64,000 nt of DNA, from the IMG/VR virus record IMGVR_UViG_3300017759_003727, positions 1 through 64,000 of that record, one strand, 5' to 3'. The notes under the pieces were generated by a model. It was not told the DNA's origin and searched no databases. It was given only the letters and a program-made list of their open reading frames with translations. Below, piece after piece: positions 1 through 6,553 of this stretch. Position numbers and translations under genes: made by a program. The stretch is from a virus. Every line of letters begins with the position of its first letter. The stretch's first letter is position 1.

Positions 1-351
1 ATTGAATATAGTAAGGAAAGCATTGACTAAATCCTTTGGAAGCATATGAGCCTCATCAAACAAGATAGTGATTTCATTGTGCATCACGATAGGTAGGAAT
101 ATCTGCTCAAAGAATGAATTAGCGTTCTTGATAGTGGAGCAGTTAATCTCAAGGAAAGCTCTTTGTGAGCCGTCTTTGTTTTTGAGGGAAGCTCCATAAC
201 GCTTGGCGAACTCAGTCTTACCCAAGCCCTTTGCCCCACTCAACATTAAGAATGGTGCAACACCTGTTTTGTTTTGTGCTTCTGAGAAAAAAGTTAATTG
301 CTTCTTAACTTCGTTTTGACCTATTAGGTTTTTATATGTGGTAGTTTTCAT
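1..351 (-). CDS. RuvB/clamp-loader-like AAA+ ATPase, N-terminal part
   Basis: The reading frame is open from an ATG at 351 to the window edge, giving the first 117 residues. It shows a RuvB-like start (a NLIGQNEVKKQL segment), a Walker A motif GAKGLGKT near residue 45 and a Walker B motif ILFDEAH near residue 100, the order found in RuvB and DnaX-type AAA+ ATPases. Such enzymes remodel Holliday junctions or load sliding clamps. The sensor and C-terminal domains are cut off, so the subfamily cannot be settled. The start is fixed by a sigma70 promoter ending 7 bases upstream. A sigma54-activator-type ATPase is an unlikely alternative. Confidence 0.85.
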   Translation of the reverse strand, partial: MKTTTYKNLIGQNEVKKQLTFFSEAQNKTGVAPFLMLSGAKGLGKTEFAKRYGASLKNKDGSQRAFLEINCSTIKNANSFFEQIFLPIVMHNEITILFDEAHMLPKDLVNAFLTIFN

Positions 352-358
352 AGTATGG

Positions 359-386
359 ATAATGACAGGTTAGGATTGTGTGTCAA
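359..386 (-). promoter_or_regulatory. sigma70-type promoter giving leaderless mRNA (AAA+ gene)
   Basis: On the minus strand TTGACA, 16 bases, CATTAT, then 7 bases to the ATG at 351. It overlaps the 3' end of the preceding gene. The transcript would start at or next to the ATG. Confidence 0.65.
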
Positions 387-642
387 TAAAATTGTGTACT
401 TTAAATGAGATTTTTTCTTCAACCTCTTTTGGTGCTTGTGAAACAGAAACTTTTGTTTGGTTAGCTTCTGTGATTGATGCCCCCATTTTTTCTAGCCATA
501 CACGACTAATTGGAATGAGAGTAGCTGACCCACAAAATTGTTGCAAGTCTTCTAGCTTTACATTGGCAAATGAGTTTGCCCCTTTCTTTCTGCCACTACC
601 TTGTTTTCTAGGTGTGCCGTCTTTGTTTAATGTATCTTTCAT
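370..642 (-). CDS. Small basic phage protein, unknown
   Basis: 90 residues starting MKDTLNKDGT. The first 28 residues are rich in Lys, Arg and Gly (RKQGSGRKKG), which suggests nucleic-acid contact; no family was recognised. The frame is open for three more codons upstream from a TTG, but the ATG at 642 lies exactly 7 bases after a perfect-looking -10 box, so it is taken as the start. Confidence 0.7.
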   Translation of the reverse strand: MKDTLNKDGTPRKQGSGRKKGANSFANVKLEDLQQFCGSATLIPISRVWLEKMGASITEANQTKVSVSQAPKEVEEKISFKVHNFIDTQS

Positions 643-649
643 AATACCC

Positions 650-677
650 AATATAGACTATGATTCTGATATGTCAA
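650..677 (-). promoter_or_regulatory. sigma70-type promoter giving leaderless mRNA
   Basis: TTGACA, 16 bases, TATATT, 7 bases, ATG at 642 (minus strand). One of the clearest copies of this architecture in the window. Confidence 0.75.
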
Positions 678-681
678 CAGG

Positions 682-725
682 TTTTTTTAAATTTTTAAAA
701 GTTTTTTTAAATTTATTTAAATTTT
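682..725 (-). repeat. Phased A-tract element
   Basis: Four A6/A7-type tracts separated by TTT, spaced about 10 bases (unit TTTAAAAAAA on the minus strand). It lies between a small membrane-protein gene and the promoter of the next gene. The same element recurs near 897, 1073, 2673, 3449, 5277 and 9772. Confidence 0.6.
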
Positions 726-733
726 GGATAGCA

Positions 734-883
734 TCATTTTTTTTGTTTGTCTAGGTTGAGTAATGTGTTTGCTCCAACGGCAAAGAAAATTGCGTTCTGT
801 ACCTCGCCCATACAAAACCACAAGATTGACACAATGAGGACAAGGACTGCCATATTTGGTGTTGGTAATATTTGGCGACTCAT
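734..883 (-). CDS. Small membrane protein, 49 residues
   Basis: ATG at 883 reads MSRQILPTPNMAVLVLIV and continues as one hydrophobic helix (residues 11-40), ending NLDKQKK. There is no Shine-Dalgarno sequence; the upstream DNA is a phased A-tract. It is too short for standard gene callers, but the helix-plus-basic-tail pattern matches its neighbours, which are also single-helix proteins. Function unknown; holin-type or membrane-modifying roles are possible. Confidence 0.55.
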   Translation of the reverse strand: MSRQILPTPNMAVLVLIVSILWFCMGEVQNAIFFAVGANTLLNLDKQKK

Positions 884-896
884 ATATTCGTGAGTA

Positions 897-923
897 AATT
901 TTTTTTAAATTTTTTTAAATTTT
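897..923 (-). repeat. Phased A-tract element
   Basis: Two to three copies of the 10-base unit, immediately upstream of the gene starting at 883 and overlapping the stop of the gene ending at 915. Confidence 0.6.
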
Positions 924-986
924 GCGAAAGTATTCATTGTAGATTACCCAAGCTATTCCGATTATTATATATATTAGACTCTCCAT
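915..986 (-). CDS. Membrane micropeptide, 23 residues
   Basis: ATG at 986 reads MESLIYIIIGIAWVIYNE and ends YFRKI: a single hydrophobic helix with a basic end. An in-frame ATG at 995 exists, but the start at 986 lies exactly 7 bases after a TATAAT box, matching the rest of the window. The strong promoter is the main reason for believing in this very short gene. Function unknown. Confidence 0.5.
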   Translation of the reverse strand: MESLIYIIIGIAWVIYNEYFRKI

Positions 987-993
987 ATTAAGC

Positions 994-1021
994 ATTATAT
1001 ATATTCGTCAACCAAAGTCAA
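994..1021 (-). promoter_or_regulatory. Strong sigma70-type promoter giving leaderless mRNA
   Basis: TTGACT, 16 bases, TATAAT (consensus), 7 bases, ATG at 986 on the minus strand. A second TTGACG lies inside the spacer. Confidence 0.75.
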
Positions 1022-1069
1022 GCAATATTTGGCTTTTTTTTAAATTGGCGAGCGATTTTTGTATGCCCC

Positions 1070-1107
1070 AAATTTTTTTAAATTTTAATAAACTTTTTTA
1101 AATTTCG
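1070..1107 (-). repeat. Phased A-tract element
   Basis: AT-only tract with three A6/A7 runs at about 10-15 base spacing, just 3' of the membrane-protein gene ending at 1109; a further single A-tract lies at 1028-1045. Confidence 0.5.
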
Positions 1108-1108
1108 G

Positions 1109-1393
1109 CTAATCTTGTTTAATGTTCCTTATTCTTTTATCATATGCTTTCTCATACTCGTATAATGCTCTAGGTACTAATGTCAATGAATCCCAAAATA
1201 TCTCAATAATAGCTATACCAATTCGTATAACTGTTATACCTATGAAATACAAGGGTGTTAAGACAACTCCTACTATAAAGGTCAATACAAACCCTAAATA
1301 AAACGAAAAATTTTGTTTCATAATTGCTGATGAAAAGATATATTTTAGAGAGCGAAAAGGGACAACTGTACATTTTATCCCATTTTCTACCAC
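1109..1393 (-). CDS. Membrane protein, unknown
   Basis: 94 residues from a GTG at 1393, preceded by an AGGGGA Shine-Dalgarno-like sequence inside the upstream gene's 3' end. An ATG at 1321 would give 70 residues and still include the hydrophobic region (two close helices, FYLGFVLTFIVGVVL and FIGITVIRIGIAIIEIF). The C-terminus is charged. No family recognised. It follows another membrane-associated small gene with a 6-base gap, so the two are probably co-transcribed. Confidence 0.6.
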   Translation of the reverse strand: MVENGIKCTVVPFRSLKYIFSSAIMKQNFSFYLGFVLTFIVGVVLTPLYFIGITVIRIGIAIIEIFWDSLTLVPRALYEYEKAYDKRIRNIKQD

Positions 1394-1399
1394 ACCAAT

Positions 1400-1648
1400 T
1401 TAAATCCCCTTTGTTTCCTCTCTATGTATATATGTTATCTCTCCTATGTCTTTGGGTAGGTTGGGGTGTATAGAATCCCTTAGAATAGGGGATTCAGAGG
1501 TATTAGTGTATAGTTTGCTATTCCACTTGTTTAGCTTGTGTCCTACTCTAATGAGAACATCTATAAGCCAACCCACAGAGGTTATGCTGATAGCGAGCGT
1601 AAATTTTAATAAATTTTTTATAATTTTTTTAAACTTTTTATAATTCAT
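1400..1648 (-). CDS. Small protein with one hydrophobic segment
   Basis: 82 residues starting MNYKKFKKIIKNLLK, an amphipathic Lys-rich N-terminus encoded by an A-tract, followed by a hydrophobic stretch (LAISITSVGWLIDVLI, residues 17-33) and a polar C-terminus. It looks like a membrane-anchored peptide. No family recognised. A TATAAA box lies a few bases before the ATG. Confidence 0.6.
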   Translation of the reverse strand: MNYKKFKKIIKNLLKFTLAISITSVGWLIDVLIRVGHKLNKWNSKLYTNTSESPILRDSIHPNLPKDIGEITYIHREETKGI

Positions 1649-1684
1649 CTTTTTATAGTTTGTAATGGGATTGTTAATTGTTTG

Positions 1685-1858
1685 TTAATCGAACCATTTT
1701 TGTGGTGGTATATTCTTTTGTTTCTCTCTTAATGCTTCATTCCTACGGACTAACATACGCTTTTCAGCGTGATATGCTTGACGCTCTCTGTAAGAATGTC
1801 GGCTCACACCACCACTTTTTGATAGCTCTTCTGATTCTTTTGGTTTGAATTGCCTCAT
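1685..1858 (-). CDS. Small basic protein, 57 residues
   Basis: ATG at 1858 reads MRQFKPKESEELSKSGG and ends IPPQKWFD. It is highly charged and probably helical (RERQAYHAEKR, RRNEALREKQK). It starts 2 bases after the stop of the upstream gene, the tight packing typical of this operon. No family recognised. Confidence 0.6.
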   Translation of the reverse strand: MRQFKPKESEELSKSGGVSRHSYRERQAYHAEKRMLVRRNEALREKQKNIPPQKWFD

Positions 1859-1860
1859 AC

Positions 1861-2307
1861 TTAAAACGGATAGAATTTTACATCAGCATTTCTTAAATCC
1901 TCATACTGACTTGTGGCTTCGTGATAAGAGTGGCTATAATTCCAATCTCTGCTTTCTGTATGTGTGGTCATTGGCATATTGAAAGCGTAATTTCTTATAG
2001 CATCTCGCTTGGCAAGTAATGTGCCTAACTCATCATACAACCCATTTAACTCTGCATAAAAGTCATATTCGGTGTCATACTTATAATACAATTCTTTCTT
2101 ATCATCAATCTTGCATTTAACGATACGAATATCTTGTTCTGTATCGCTGATAAGTCTGTTCTGTATATCTGTTCTCGTATCAAGAGATTGTTGCCTAGCT
2201 TTTGTCTCCATTGCTTCTGTATTGGCTTCTGCCTCTTGGCTTTTTTTATGCTCTCGCAATTCTTTCATTGTCATTTCTGCTTCTGTTTTTCTTGGTGGTG
2301 GTTTCAT
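1861..2307 (-). CDS. Coiled-coil protein, unknown
   Basis: 148 residues starting MKPPPRKTEAEMTMKELREH. Residues 10-90 are a long charged helix with a heptad-like pattern, followed by a more mixed C-terminus ending DVKFYPF. Its ATG shares one base with the TAA of the upstream 52-residue gene, so translation is probably coupled. A scaffold or adaptor role is possible but not shown. Confidence 0.7.
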   Translation of the reverse strand: MKPPPRKTEAEMTMKELREHKKSQEAEANTEAMETKARQQSLDTRTDIQNRLISDTEQDIRIVKCKIDDKKELYYKYDTEYDFYAELNGLYDELGTLLAKRDAIRNYAFNMPMTTHTESRDWNYSHSYHEATSQYEDLRNADVKFYPF

Positions 2308-2465
2308 TACTCTGCCATCTCCTTTCTGAACGCTTCAGCGTGTGCATATACCTCTTCGCTTGTTTCATCTCTGATGTCCTCTGCGAATGTTGGGTCTAAT
2401 ACCATCAACCTAGCAATCATTTTGACCATAAGTTGTTCCGACAATGTTAATTTTTGATAATCCAT
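2307..2465 (-). CDS. Small acidic protein, 52 residues
   Basis: ATG at 2465 reads MDYQKLTLSEQLMVKMIARL and ends FRKEMAE. It is helical and acidic, without a membrane segment. The start is supported by a near-perfect promoter 7 bases upstream. No family recognised. It heads a small operon of three to five genes running down to about 1109. Confidence 0.65.
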   Translation of the reverse strand: MDYQKLTLSEQLMVKMIARLMVLDPTFAEDIRDETSEEVYAHAEAFRKEMAE

Positions 2466-2472
2466 AATTTAT

Positions 2473-2501
2473 ATTATAGGGTTAATTTTACAATGTGTCA
2501 A
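2473..2501 (-). promoter_or_regulatory. Consensus sigma70 promoter giving leaderless mRNA
   Basis: TTGACA, 17 bases, TATAAT, 7 bases, ATG at 2465 (minus strand). Both hexamers match the consensus exactly. It overlaps the 3' end of the upstream gene. Confidence 0.8.
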
Positions 2502-2670
2502 GCTCTTTTCTCATAGTTTCAATAACTACTTTCTTAGCTTGGTTATACGATACAAAAGCATTAATAGATTTTTCTTCTGTCTTTGCTTTGTGGCTTTGAT
2601 ACTTAAATGTCATATCTGTAATTAAACAATCAAGCACAATTCTAATTCTTTCTTCTAGTCTTTCGTCCAT
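2488..2670 (-). CDS. Small helical protein, unknown
   Basis: 60 residues, MDERLEERIRIVLDCLITDM to KELDTL. Charged, probably all helical. It follows the upstream gene, whose end is encoded by the A-tract element, with a 2-base gap. No family recognised. Confidence 0.6.
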   Translation of the reverse strand: MDERLEERIRIVLDCLITDMTFKYQSHKAKTEEKSINAFVSYNQAKKVVIETMRKELDTL

Positions 2671-2672
2671 AA

Positions 2673-2698
2673 TTAAATTTTTTTAAATTTTTTTAAAT
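2673..2698 (-). repeat. Phased A-tract element at a gene junction
   Basis: Two full 10-base units. Here the element is also coding: it encodes the last residues (DLKKFKKI) of the gene ending at 2673 and ends just before the ATG at 2670. Confidence 0.65.
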
Positions 2699-2873
2699 CT
2701 TTGATAATTAGTTTTTTATCATCTTTACTTAGTTTTTTTATCCAAAGGTCATCAACATCTTTTAAATAAGTTGGGTTTTTAAATATTGGTTCGCTTCCAT
2801 TCATTTGATACATAATAGAATCTGCTTTAAAATAAAGACATTTTACGCTTGGTAATATAAAATAATCACTCAT
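2673..2873 (-). CDS. Small protein, unknown
   Basis: 66 residues, MSDYFILPSVKCLYF onwards, ending KDLKKFKKI. The basic end is a by-product of the A-tract element. The ATG overlaps the stop of the 32-residue gene upstream. No family recognised. Confidence 0.6.
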   Translation of the reverse strand: MSDYFILPSVKCLYFKADSIMYQMNGSEPIFKNPTYLKDVDDLWIKKLSKDDKKLIIKDLKKFKKI

Positions 2874-2964
2874 TTCTGTCTCCTCTCTCTAAATCTTTGA
2901 ACCATTCAATGAACATAGCCACCAAATACCAACAAGCGACAAATAATATTATATCCCAAATCAT
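2866..2964 (-). CDS. Membrane micropeptide, 32 residues
   Basis: ATG at 2964 reads MIWDIILFVACWYLVAMFIE and ends RGDRNE: one hydrophobic helix with a charged tail. Both ends overlap neighbouring genes by four to eight bases (ATGA with the gene ending at 2961, and the start at 2873). That overlap pattern, repeated throughout the operon, is the support for it being real. Confidence 0.55.
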   Translation of the reverse strand: MIWDIILFVACWYLVAMFIEWFKDLERGDRNE

Positions 2965-3170
2965 AGCATTTTCCCCAAATCTTTTCTTTTTTTATAGTGT
3001 TTTGTTTGTTTTCTCTCCCAATTATAATATTCCTGTTCCTTTCTTCTGCAAGCTTTACGGATATAATCCTTCTCACTATCTACATAGTAACAGAGCCACC
3101 AACAGAATAGCGAAAAGGTTATCATCGCCCCAAAGAAAAACAATACTGCATATACTTCCTGTGGAATCAT
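2961..3170 (-). CDS. Small membrane protein
   Basis: 69 residues from the ATG at 3170, reading MIPQEVYAVLFFFGAMIT, with one hydrophobic helix (residues 7-30) and a Lys/Arg/Tyr-rich cytoplasmic tail (KEQEYYNWERKQTKHYKKRK). The ATG overlaps the upstream TGA as ATGA. The frame is open five codons further upstream, but that start would lie inside the preceding gene. Function unknown. Confidence 0.6.
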   Translation of the reverse strand: MIPQEVYAVLFFFGAMITFSLFCWWLCYYVDSEKDYIRKACRRKEQEYYNWERKQTKHYKKRKDLGKML

Positions 3171-3448
3171 TCGGCTTCTTCCCAATATTCATCTTCTTCA
3201 TTGAAGACATACTTAACACCCTCAGTCATTTCACTTGGGTCACGATTCTCTGCGAAACACTCTGCTAAAACCTCAACAACTGCCGAATCAGATAATTCGT
3301 TTCGTTCTGTGTCGTAAAAGTTTATGTTACCACCATTGTCATCATCATCAATCACAACAACGATTTCTTGGTCTTTGTACTTAACTCGTAGTGTGTGCAA
3401 CACTCGTCTGTAAGTTTCTTCTGCTGATTTTATAATTTCTATACTCAT
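3167..3448 (-). CDS. Acidic protein, unknown
   Basis: 93 residues from the ATG at 3448 (MSIEIIKSAEETYRR). The frame stays open upstream through the A-tract element, but that part is non-coding leader by analogy with other copies. It has an Asp/Glu-rich middle (VVVIDDDDNGG) and end (EEDEYWEEAE). Acidic early proteins of this size often bind host proteins or mimic DNA; nothing here proves it. Confidence 0.6.
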   Translation of the reverse strand: MSIEIIKSAEETYRRVLHTLRVKYKDQEIVVVIDDDDNGGNINFYDTERNELSDSAVVEVLAECFAENRDPSEMTEGVKYVFNEEDEYWEEAE

Positions 3449-3472
3449 AATTTTTTTAAATTTTTTTAAATT
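3449..3472 (-). repeat. Phased A-tract leader element
   Basis: Two exact copies of the 10-base unit directly abutting the ATG at 3448. There is no Shine-Dalgarno sequence in this leader. Confidence 0.65.
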
Positions 3473-3984
3473 ATCCACGAGGGTTTGTTTTTCTTCCAAG
3501 TGGCAAAAGGTTTGTCGTGTTTGTAATATAAGCGATACTTACCTACTTCGTCAACAGAATCGAATGTTGGCTCTTGTCTGCAAGTCATATTCTCGCTGAT
3601 GGCGATTGCAAAGGTTGTTTGCTCGATACTCTCGTCTGCCAAGTTGTCGGCACGAAAAGGGTGGTCGAAAGCCCAATGCAGGAACTCTGCTGAGAAATGT
3701 GGCTTGAAGCCTCTGTCTAACCTCTCGACTTCCATAGCGAGAGAATGTTCGAGAAGCCATCTCATATTCCCAAAGGTAGCTCTCGCCCAAATAGAGCAAG
3801 GGTGCTTGTAGTAAGAGTGCTTGCGAGCAGTACCCTTTTGTGTCTTGGGTGCTGACTCAAGCGTCTCTAGTGAAAAGCAGTTGGCAACCATCTGTGCTGA
3901 CTCTAGCACCATCTTGTTACAATGTTGGTCGCACAACCACTTGGCTGATTGGATTGGGTCTTGGTCTATACAAAATATATTCAT
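3466..3984 (-). CDS. Conserved phage protein (MNIFCIDQDP family)
   Basis: 172 residues from the ATG at 3984, which overlaps the upstream TGA as ATGA; the longer frame from 4008 would intrude on the endolysin gene. The start MNIFCIDQDPIQSAKWLCDQ followed by HCNKMVLESAQMV belongs to a family seen in many marine phages, with conserved His, Cys and Trp residues (CDQHCNKM, HPCSIWAR, YKHDKPF). It is a soluble protein. I recall homologues being annotated only as hypothetical; a DNA-repair role has been suggested for distant relatives but cannot be shown here. Confidence 0.75.
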   Translation of the reverse strand: MNIFCIDQDPIQSAKWLCDQHCNKMVLESAQMVANCFSLETLESAPKTQKGTARKHSYYKHPCSIWARATFGNMRWLLEHSLAMEVERLDRGFKPHFSAEFLHWAFDHPFRADNLADESIEQTTFAIAISENMTCRQEPTFDSVDEVGKYRLYYKHDKPFATWKKNKPSWII

Positions 3985-4439
3985 AGGTGTATTCTGACTT
4001 TTTCCCAATATCTGTCAAGATTTTTTTGCTTCTTATCATTCTTTGGATTATCCACTCGTTTCCAAGCAGAGCCACCACCATTCCAAATGAAAGCTAGGTG
4101 CTTTGCAGTTGGGTTCTCAATCCCTTTCATATAATGAAAGAAGATTTCTTGTGCGATTATGTAAGCCATAGCCCTGTTATAAGCAATGTCGTGAGCATAA
4201 TCTTGATTAGTGATTCTGTTATAGTCGGCAATCATAATAGGTCGAATCTGCAACGAACCAATAGCATTTTCTGCTTGGTTAATAGCATAAGAATTTTGAT
4301 TCGATTCTACCTTTTCGATAGCTACGATAACATCAATGACATCAACGCTACCGAATAGTTGAGATGTGCAAGCCTTAACACACACAAAAACAAATGCGAC
4401 AAGAATAACAATTCTTCCAATTTTTTCTAATTTATCCAT
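3981..4439 (-). CDS. Signal-anchored endolysin (lysozyme/transglycosylase-like)
   Basis: 152 residues. Residues 8-28 form a hydrophobic segment (IGRIVILVAFVFVCVKACTS), then a muramidase/lytic-transglycosylase-like domain: a catalytic-Glu segment IEKVESNQNSYAI, GSLQIRPIMIADYNRI and the late motif FIWNGGGSAW. Phage endolysins with an uncleaved N-terminal helix (signal-arrest-release type) are exported by the host and released later, without needing a large holin hole. It lies among small membrane proteins that could be its partners. An outer-wall entry enzyme is a less likely alternative, given the membrane anchor. Confidence 0.75.
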   Translation of the reverse strand: MDKLEKIGRIVILVAFVFVCVKACTSQLFGSVDVIDVIVAIEKVESNQNSYAINQAENAIGSLQIRPIMIADYNRITNQDYAHDIAYNRAMAYIIAQEIFFHYMKGIENPTAKHLAFIWNGGGSAWKRVDNPKNDKKQKNLDRYWEKVRIHL

Positions 4440-4731
4440 AATATTCTCTGTTTTTCATTATAATCCAATTACCATTACCCTCAAGACCCATAACATTGTA
4501 TTCAGTAAACTCAATGGCTTCATCGTGTTCCATATTGCTTGGCTCTTTCATAAATACTTCTATGATTTTCTCATAGTCGTAAACTAGATAACCTAATGAT
4601 GTTACTCCAACGATTGCATCGTTGAGTCCGTCTAATTTTAAACAATCTTCTGCAAGGTATTCTTGCAACTCGATTGGTGCTTGATTGTCGTCCTCATCTT
4701 CGAGAAATCCGTCTTGATTTTGTTTGTTCAT
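4432..4731 (-). CDS. Conserved phage protein of unknown function
   Basis: 99 residues. After an acidic N-terminus it has the pattern LDGLNDAIVGVTSLGYLVYD followed by DEAIEFTEYNVMGLEGNG, which I recognise as a common small phage protein family present in many marine and cyanobacterial phages. No function is known for the family. It overlaps the endolysin start by 8 bases and the upstream gene by 38 bases. Confidence 0.75.
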   Translation of the reverse strand: MNKQNQDGFLEDEDDNQAPIELQEYLAEDCLKLDGLNDAIVGVTSLGYLVYDYEKIIEVFMKEPSNMEHDEAIEFTEYNVMGLEGNGNWIIMKNREYYG

Positions 4732-4861
4732 TTTTACAATATGTTTGGTAGGTTTCTTTTTTCATTTCTTCTTCAAGTTTTGATTGAAGCCAATTTAAAA
4801 AGTCATTTTGGTTTTTACCATTGGACTCGTTTTCGACTGATTTGTCAACATTTATACTCAT
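4694..4861 (-). CDS. Small charged protein, 55 residues
   Basis: ATG at 4861 reads MSINVDKSVENESNGKNQND and ends SRRISRR. It contains an amphipathic helix (DFLNWLQSKLEEEMKKE). The ATG overlaps the upstream TGA as ATGA, and the 3' end overlaps the next gene by 38 bases in another frame. No family recognised. Confidence 0.5.
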   Translation of the reverse strand: MSINVDKSVENESNGKNQNDFLNWLQSKLEEEMKKETYQTYCKNEQTKSRRISRR

Positions 4862-5067
4862 AAATCTTTAGGATAATTAACTGTAATTGGTGGTTTTGAT
4901 TTTGGGTGTTGTTTAAACTTTAAAAGCAAATCTAACATCTGTTTTTTATGTCTAACTTCTTGTTTAAAAAGCTCATCTTCCAATGTCATTGTTGGTAATG
5001 TGCCTTGTCTTGCATTTATATCGAGCCAATATTGTGTATCGGCAATTAATTCTTCTACCCAATCCAT
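4858..5067 (-). CDS. Small helical protein, unknown
   Basis: 69 residues from the ATG at 5067 (MDWVEELIADTQYWLD); the codon before it is GTG, but the ATG overlaps the upstream TGA as TGATG. Mostly helical, with a Pro/Lys-rich end (KQHPKSKPPITVNYP). No family recognised. Confidence 0.6.
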   Translation of the reverse strand: MDWVEELIADTQYWLDINARQGTLPTMTLEDELFKQEVRHKKQMLDLLLKFKQHPKSKPPITVNYPKDL

Positions 5068-5276
5068 CACAAAGGTCTTTCTAAAAACTCTTTGACTTCT
5101 TGAGTAGATTCTTCGCCCTCGATTTTGACCACGACTTCGTGTTCCTTACCACTCAGAGCTTTCATTTGTCTTTTGCAATCATTAGCCCAATGTAATGAGC
5201 CTTTGATTTCTGTTGAATAGAAATTAACAACCTTTTTGGTTTTAACTTCTCGAACTTGATATGTAGCATTCGCCAT
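5067..5276 (-). CDS. Small protein, unknown
   Basis: 69 residues from the ATG at 5276 (MANATYQVREVKTKK). The upstream in-frame extension is encoded by the A-tract element and is rejected as non-coding. The beginning looks like a beta-hairpin (TYQVREVKTKKVVNFYST) followed by a helix with WANDCKRQMKAL, a pattern common in small phage and plasmid proteins. Function unknown. Confidence 0.65.
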   Translation of the reverse strand: MANATYQVREVKTKKVVNFYSTEIKGSLHWANDCKRQMKALSGKEHEVVVKIEGEESTQEVKEFLERPL

Positions 5277-5305
5277 AATTTTAATAAATTTTTTTAAATT
5301 TTTAA
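5277..5305 (-). repeat. Phased A-tract leader element
   Basis: A-tract units abutting the ATG at 5276, as at 3449. No Shine-Dalgarno sequence in the leader. Confidence 0.6.
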
Positions 5306-5358
5306 TGTTTAAGTTTTTGGGGACGAGCGATTCGTTCACTCGCCCCCAAGGTTTAATT

Positions 5359-5565
5359 CTAATTGTCTAATGCAACTGCATCAACAATGTCTAGGGAGTT
5401 TACCATTGGGTCGATTTTAAAGTGGTCTGCTAAGACATCTTCAAAAGCACCCATCGTTGTTTCCAACTTTTCTCCATCATCTCCTTGTAGAGTATAGGTA
5501 GTCTTTTTAGGAAAAACATTACCATCATCTACTTCGATTGTGATTGATTTAATTTTAATACTCAT
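5359..5565 (-). CDS. Small acidic protein, unknown
   Basis: 68 residues, MSIKIKSITIEVDDGNVFPK onwards, with predicted beta strands then a helix (GAFEDVLADHFKI). Acidic overall. Followed by about 50 bases of non-coding sequence before the next A-tract. No family recognised. Confidence 0.6.
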   Translation of the reverse strand: MSIKIKSITIEVDDGNVFPKKTTYTLQGDDGEKLETTMGAFEDVLADHFKIDPMVNSLDIVDAVALDN

Positions 5566-5629
5566 CTTTATCTTTTGACGAATTAATAATTAAAGTGAGA
5601 AGAAAAAAGAAAAAGAAGCCAAACAACAT
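5555..5629 (-). CDS. Possible membrane micropeptide, 24 residues
   Basis: ATG at 5629 reads MLFGFFFFFLLTLIINSSKD and ends KDEY. A run of Phe and Leu makes a hydrophobic helix. The end overlaps the start of the next gene. It fits the pattern of micropeptides here, but there is no clear ribosome-binding site or promoter and the sequence is simple, so it may be chance. Confidence 0.35.
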   Translation of the reverse strand: MLFGFFFFFLLTLIINSSKDKDEY

Positions 5630-5656
5630 AATTGCAGTTTCAGCGTTTGTTTCCAA

Positions 5657-6517
5657 TTATTCTTCTTCTTCATAGTATTCTTCATCATCATAATCTTCAT
5701 CATAATCGTTATCCTCATTAACATCGCCATTTGTATAAATGCTATAATAAGGTTGTTTAATTTCGGAATCTTCTTCAACTGCGATTTCTTCAAGTATCTC
5801 ATACTTGCACACTCGCAACTTCTGACATTCACAATCTTGTGGAACGCTTACTGCATCTCTTGGATTGAAGCGAACGAGCAATAGCTTACCACCACTTGCC
5901 CAACTATTCGCATAATCGTATGAGCCGATATGCAATCCGTGAGAGCATTGGTTTTGGCGATTGTCGTCAACGCTTCTACGCTGAACTTCAATAGTATCGC
6001 CAACACGATTCATAATCTGACCACGCTCATTTGTTTCGCCCTGTAAAACGACAGTTTGAGTGTTGCCACTTTGTGACCAACCATCAGAGCAAACTCCTTT
6101 GTATCCAACAACATATCCGTCATCATCAATAGCGAGAGACTTGTAGGAAAGAAAGTCGTACAATTCTTCAACAGAGTTGTTGCTTGGGTTGTCCAACAAA
6201 TTCTTTACGAACTTAACAAATGGATTGCCCACTTTCATACCACTCTCAAGTAGCTCAAGTAGTTTGTCCACAACCTTGCCGTGAAGCTGATTGCTATTCC
6301 AATAAACTGCACCATTCTTTACGATTAGCTCTCCATCAGCAAATTCTTCGACTTGCTTACGAATGTCTAGGTAGTTGATTGCAGTTTCAAAATCCCCACT
6401 AATCAATGCCTTTTTGAAAGGGGCAAAGTTTGCGTGTGAGGATTCGAGTGTATAAGGCTTGCCCTCGTAAAGTAGGGTTGCCGTGTTGTCTGATACGATG
6501 TATGGATAATTAGCCAT
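5657..6517 (-). CDS. rIIB: rIIB-like protein
   Basis: 286 residues, close to T4 rIIB (312). The middle has the family pattern LSYKSLAIDDDGYVVGYKGV and, further on, the segment HGLHIGSYDYANSWASGGKLLLVRFNP, typical of rIIB and related phage proteins. The end is very acidic (DEDYDDEEYYEEEE). In T4, rIIA and rIIB act together at the membrane to counter the RexAB exclusion system and influence lysis. Here rIIA is two genes upstream, which supports the pair. The leader carries AAAGGA at a normal distance, so this gene, unlike many here, has a Shine-Dalgarno sequence. Confidence 0.85.
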   Translation of the reverse strand: MANYPYIVSDNTATLLYEGKPYTLESSHANFAPFKKALISGDFETAINYLDIRKQVEEFADGELIVKNGAVYWNSNQLHGKVVDKLLELLESGMKVGNPFVKFVKNLLDNPSNNSVEELYDFLSYKSLAIDDDGYVVGYKGVCSDGWSQSGNTQTVVLQGETNERGQIMNRVGDTIEVQRRSVDDNRQNQCSHGLHIGSYDYANSWASGGKLLLVRFNPRDAVSVPQDCECQKLRVCKYEILEEIAVEEDSEIKQPYYSIYTNGDVNEDNDYDEDYDDEEYYEEEE

Positions 6518-6539
6518 TTTAGTTTTTCCTTTGTTAATA

Positions 6540-6548
6540 ATTTACACT
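6540..6548 (-). promoter_or_regulatory. Late-type box, non-standard spacing (rIIB leader)
   Basis: AGTGTAAAT on the minus strand but 22 bases before the ATG at 6517 instead of 6. It may be a second promoter for rIIB or chance. Confidence 0.3.
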
Positions 6549-6553
6549 TTAGT

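Noticed and set aside
3449-3499. N-terminal extension (17 residues) of the gene starting at 3448
   Set aside because: The extension is encoded by the A-tract leader, which also precedes other genes without coding continuity; it also overlaps the previous gene.
682-5305. Repeated AT-rich motif as a CRISPR or direct-repeat array
   Set aside because: Copies are scattered at gene starts, not regularly spaced with unique spacers, and they consist only of A/T tracts.
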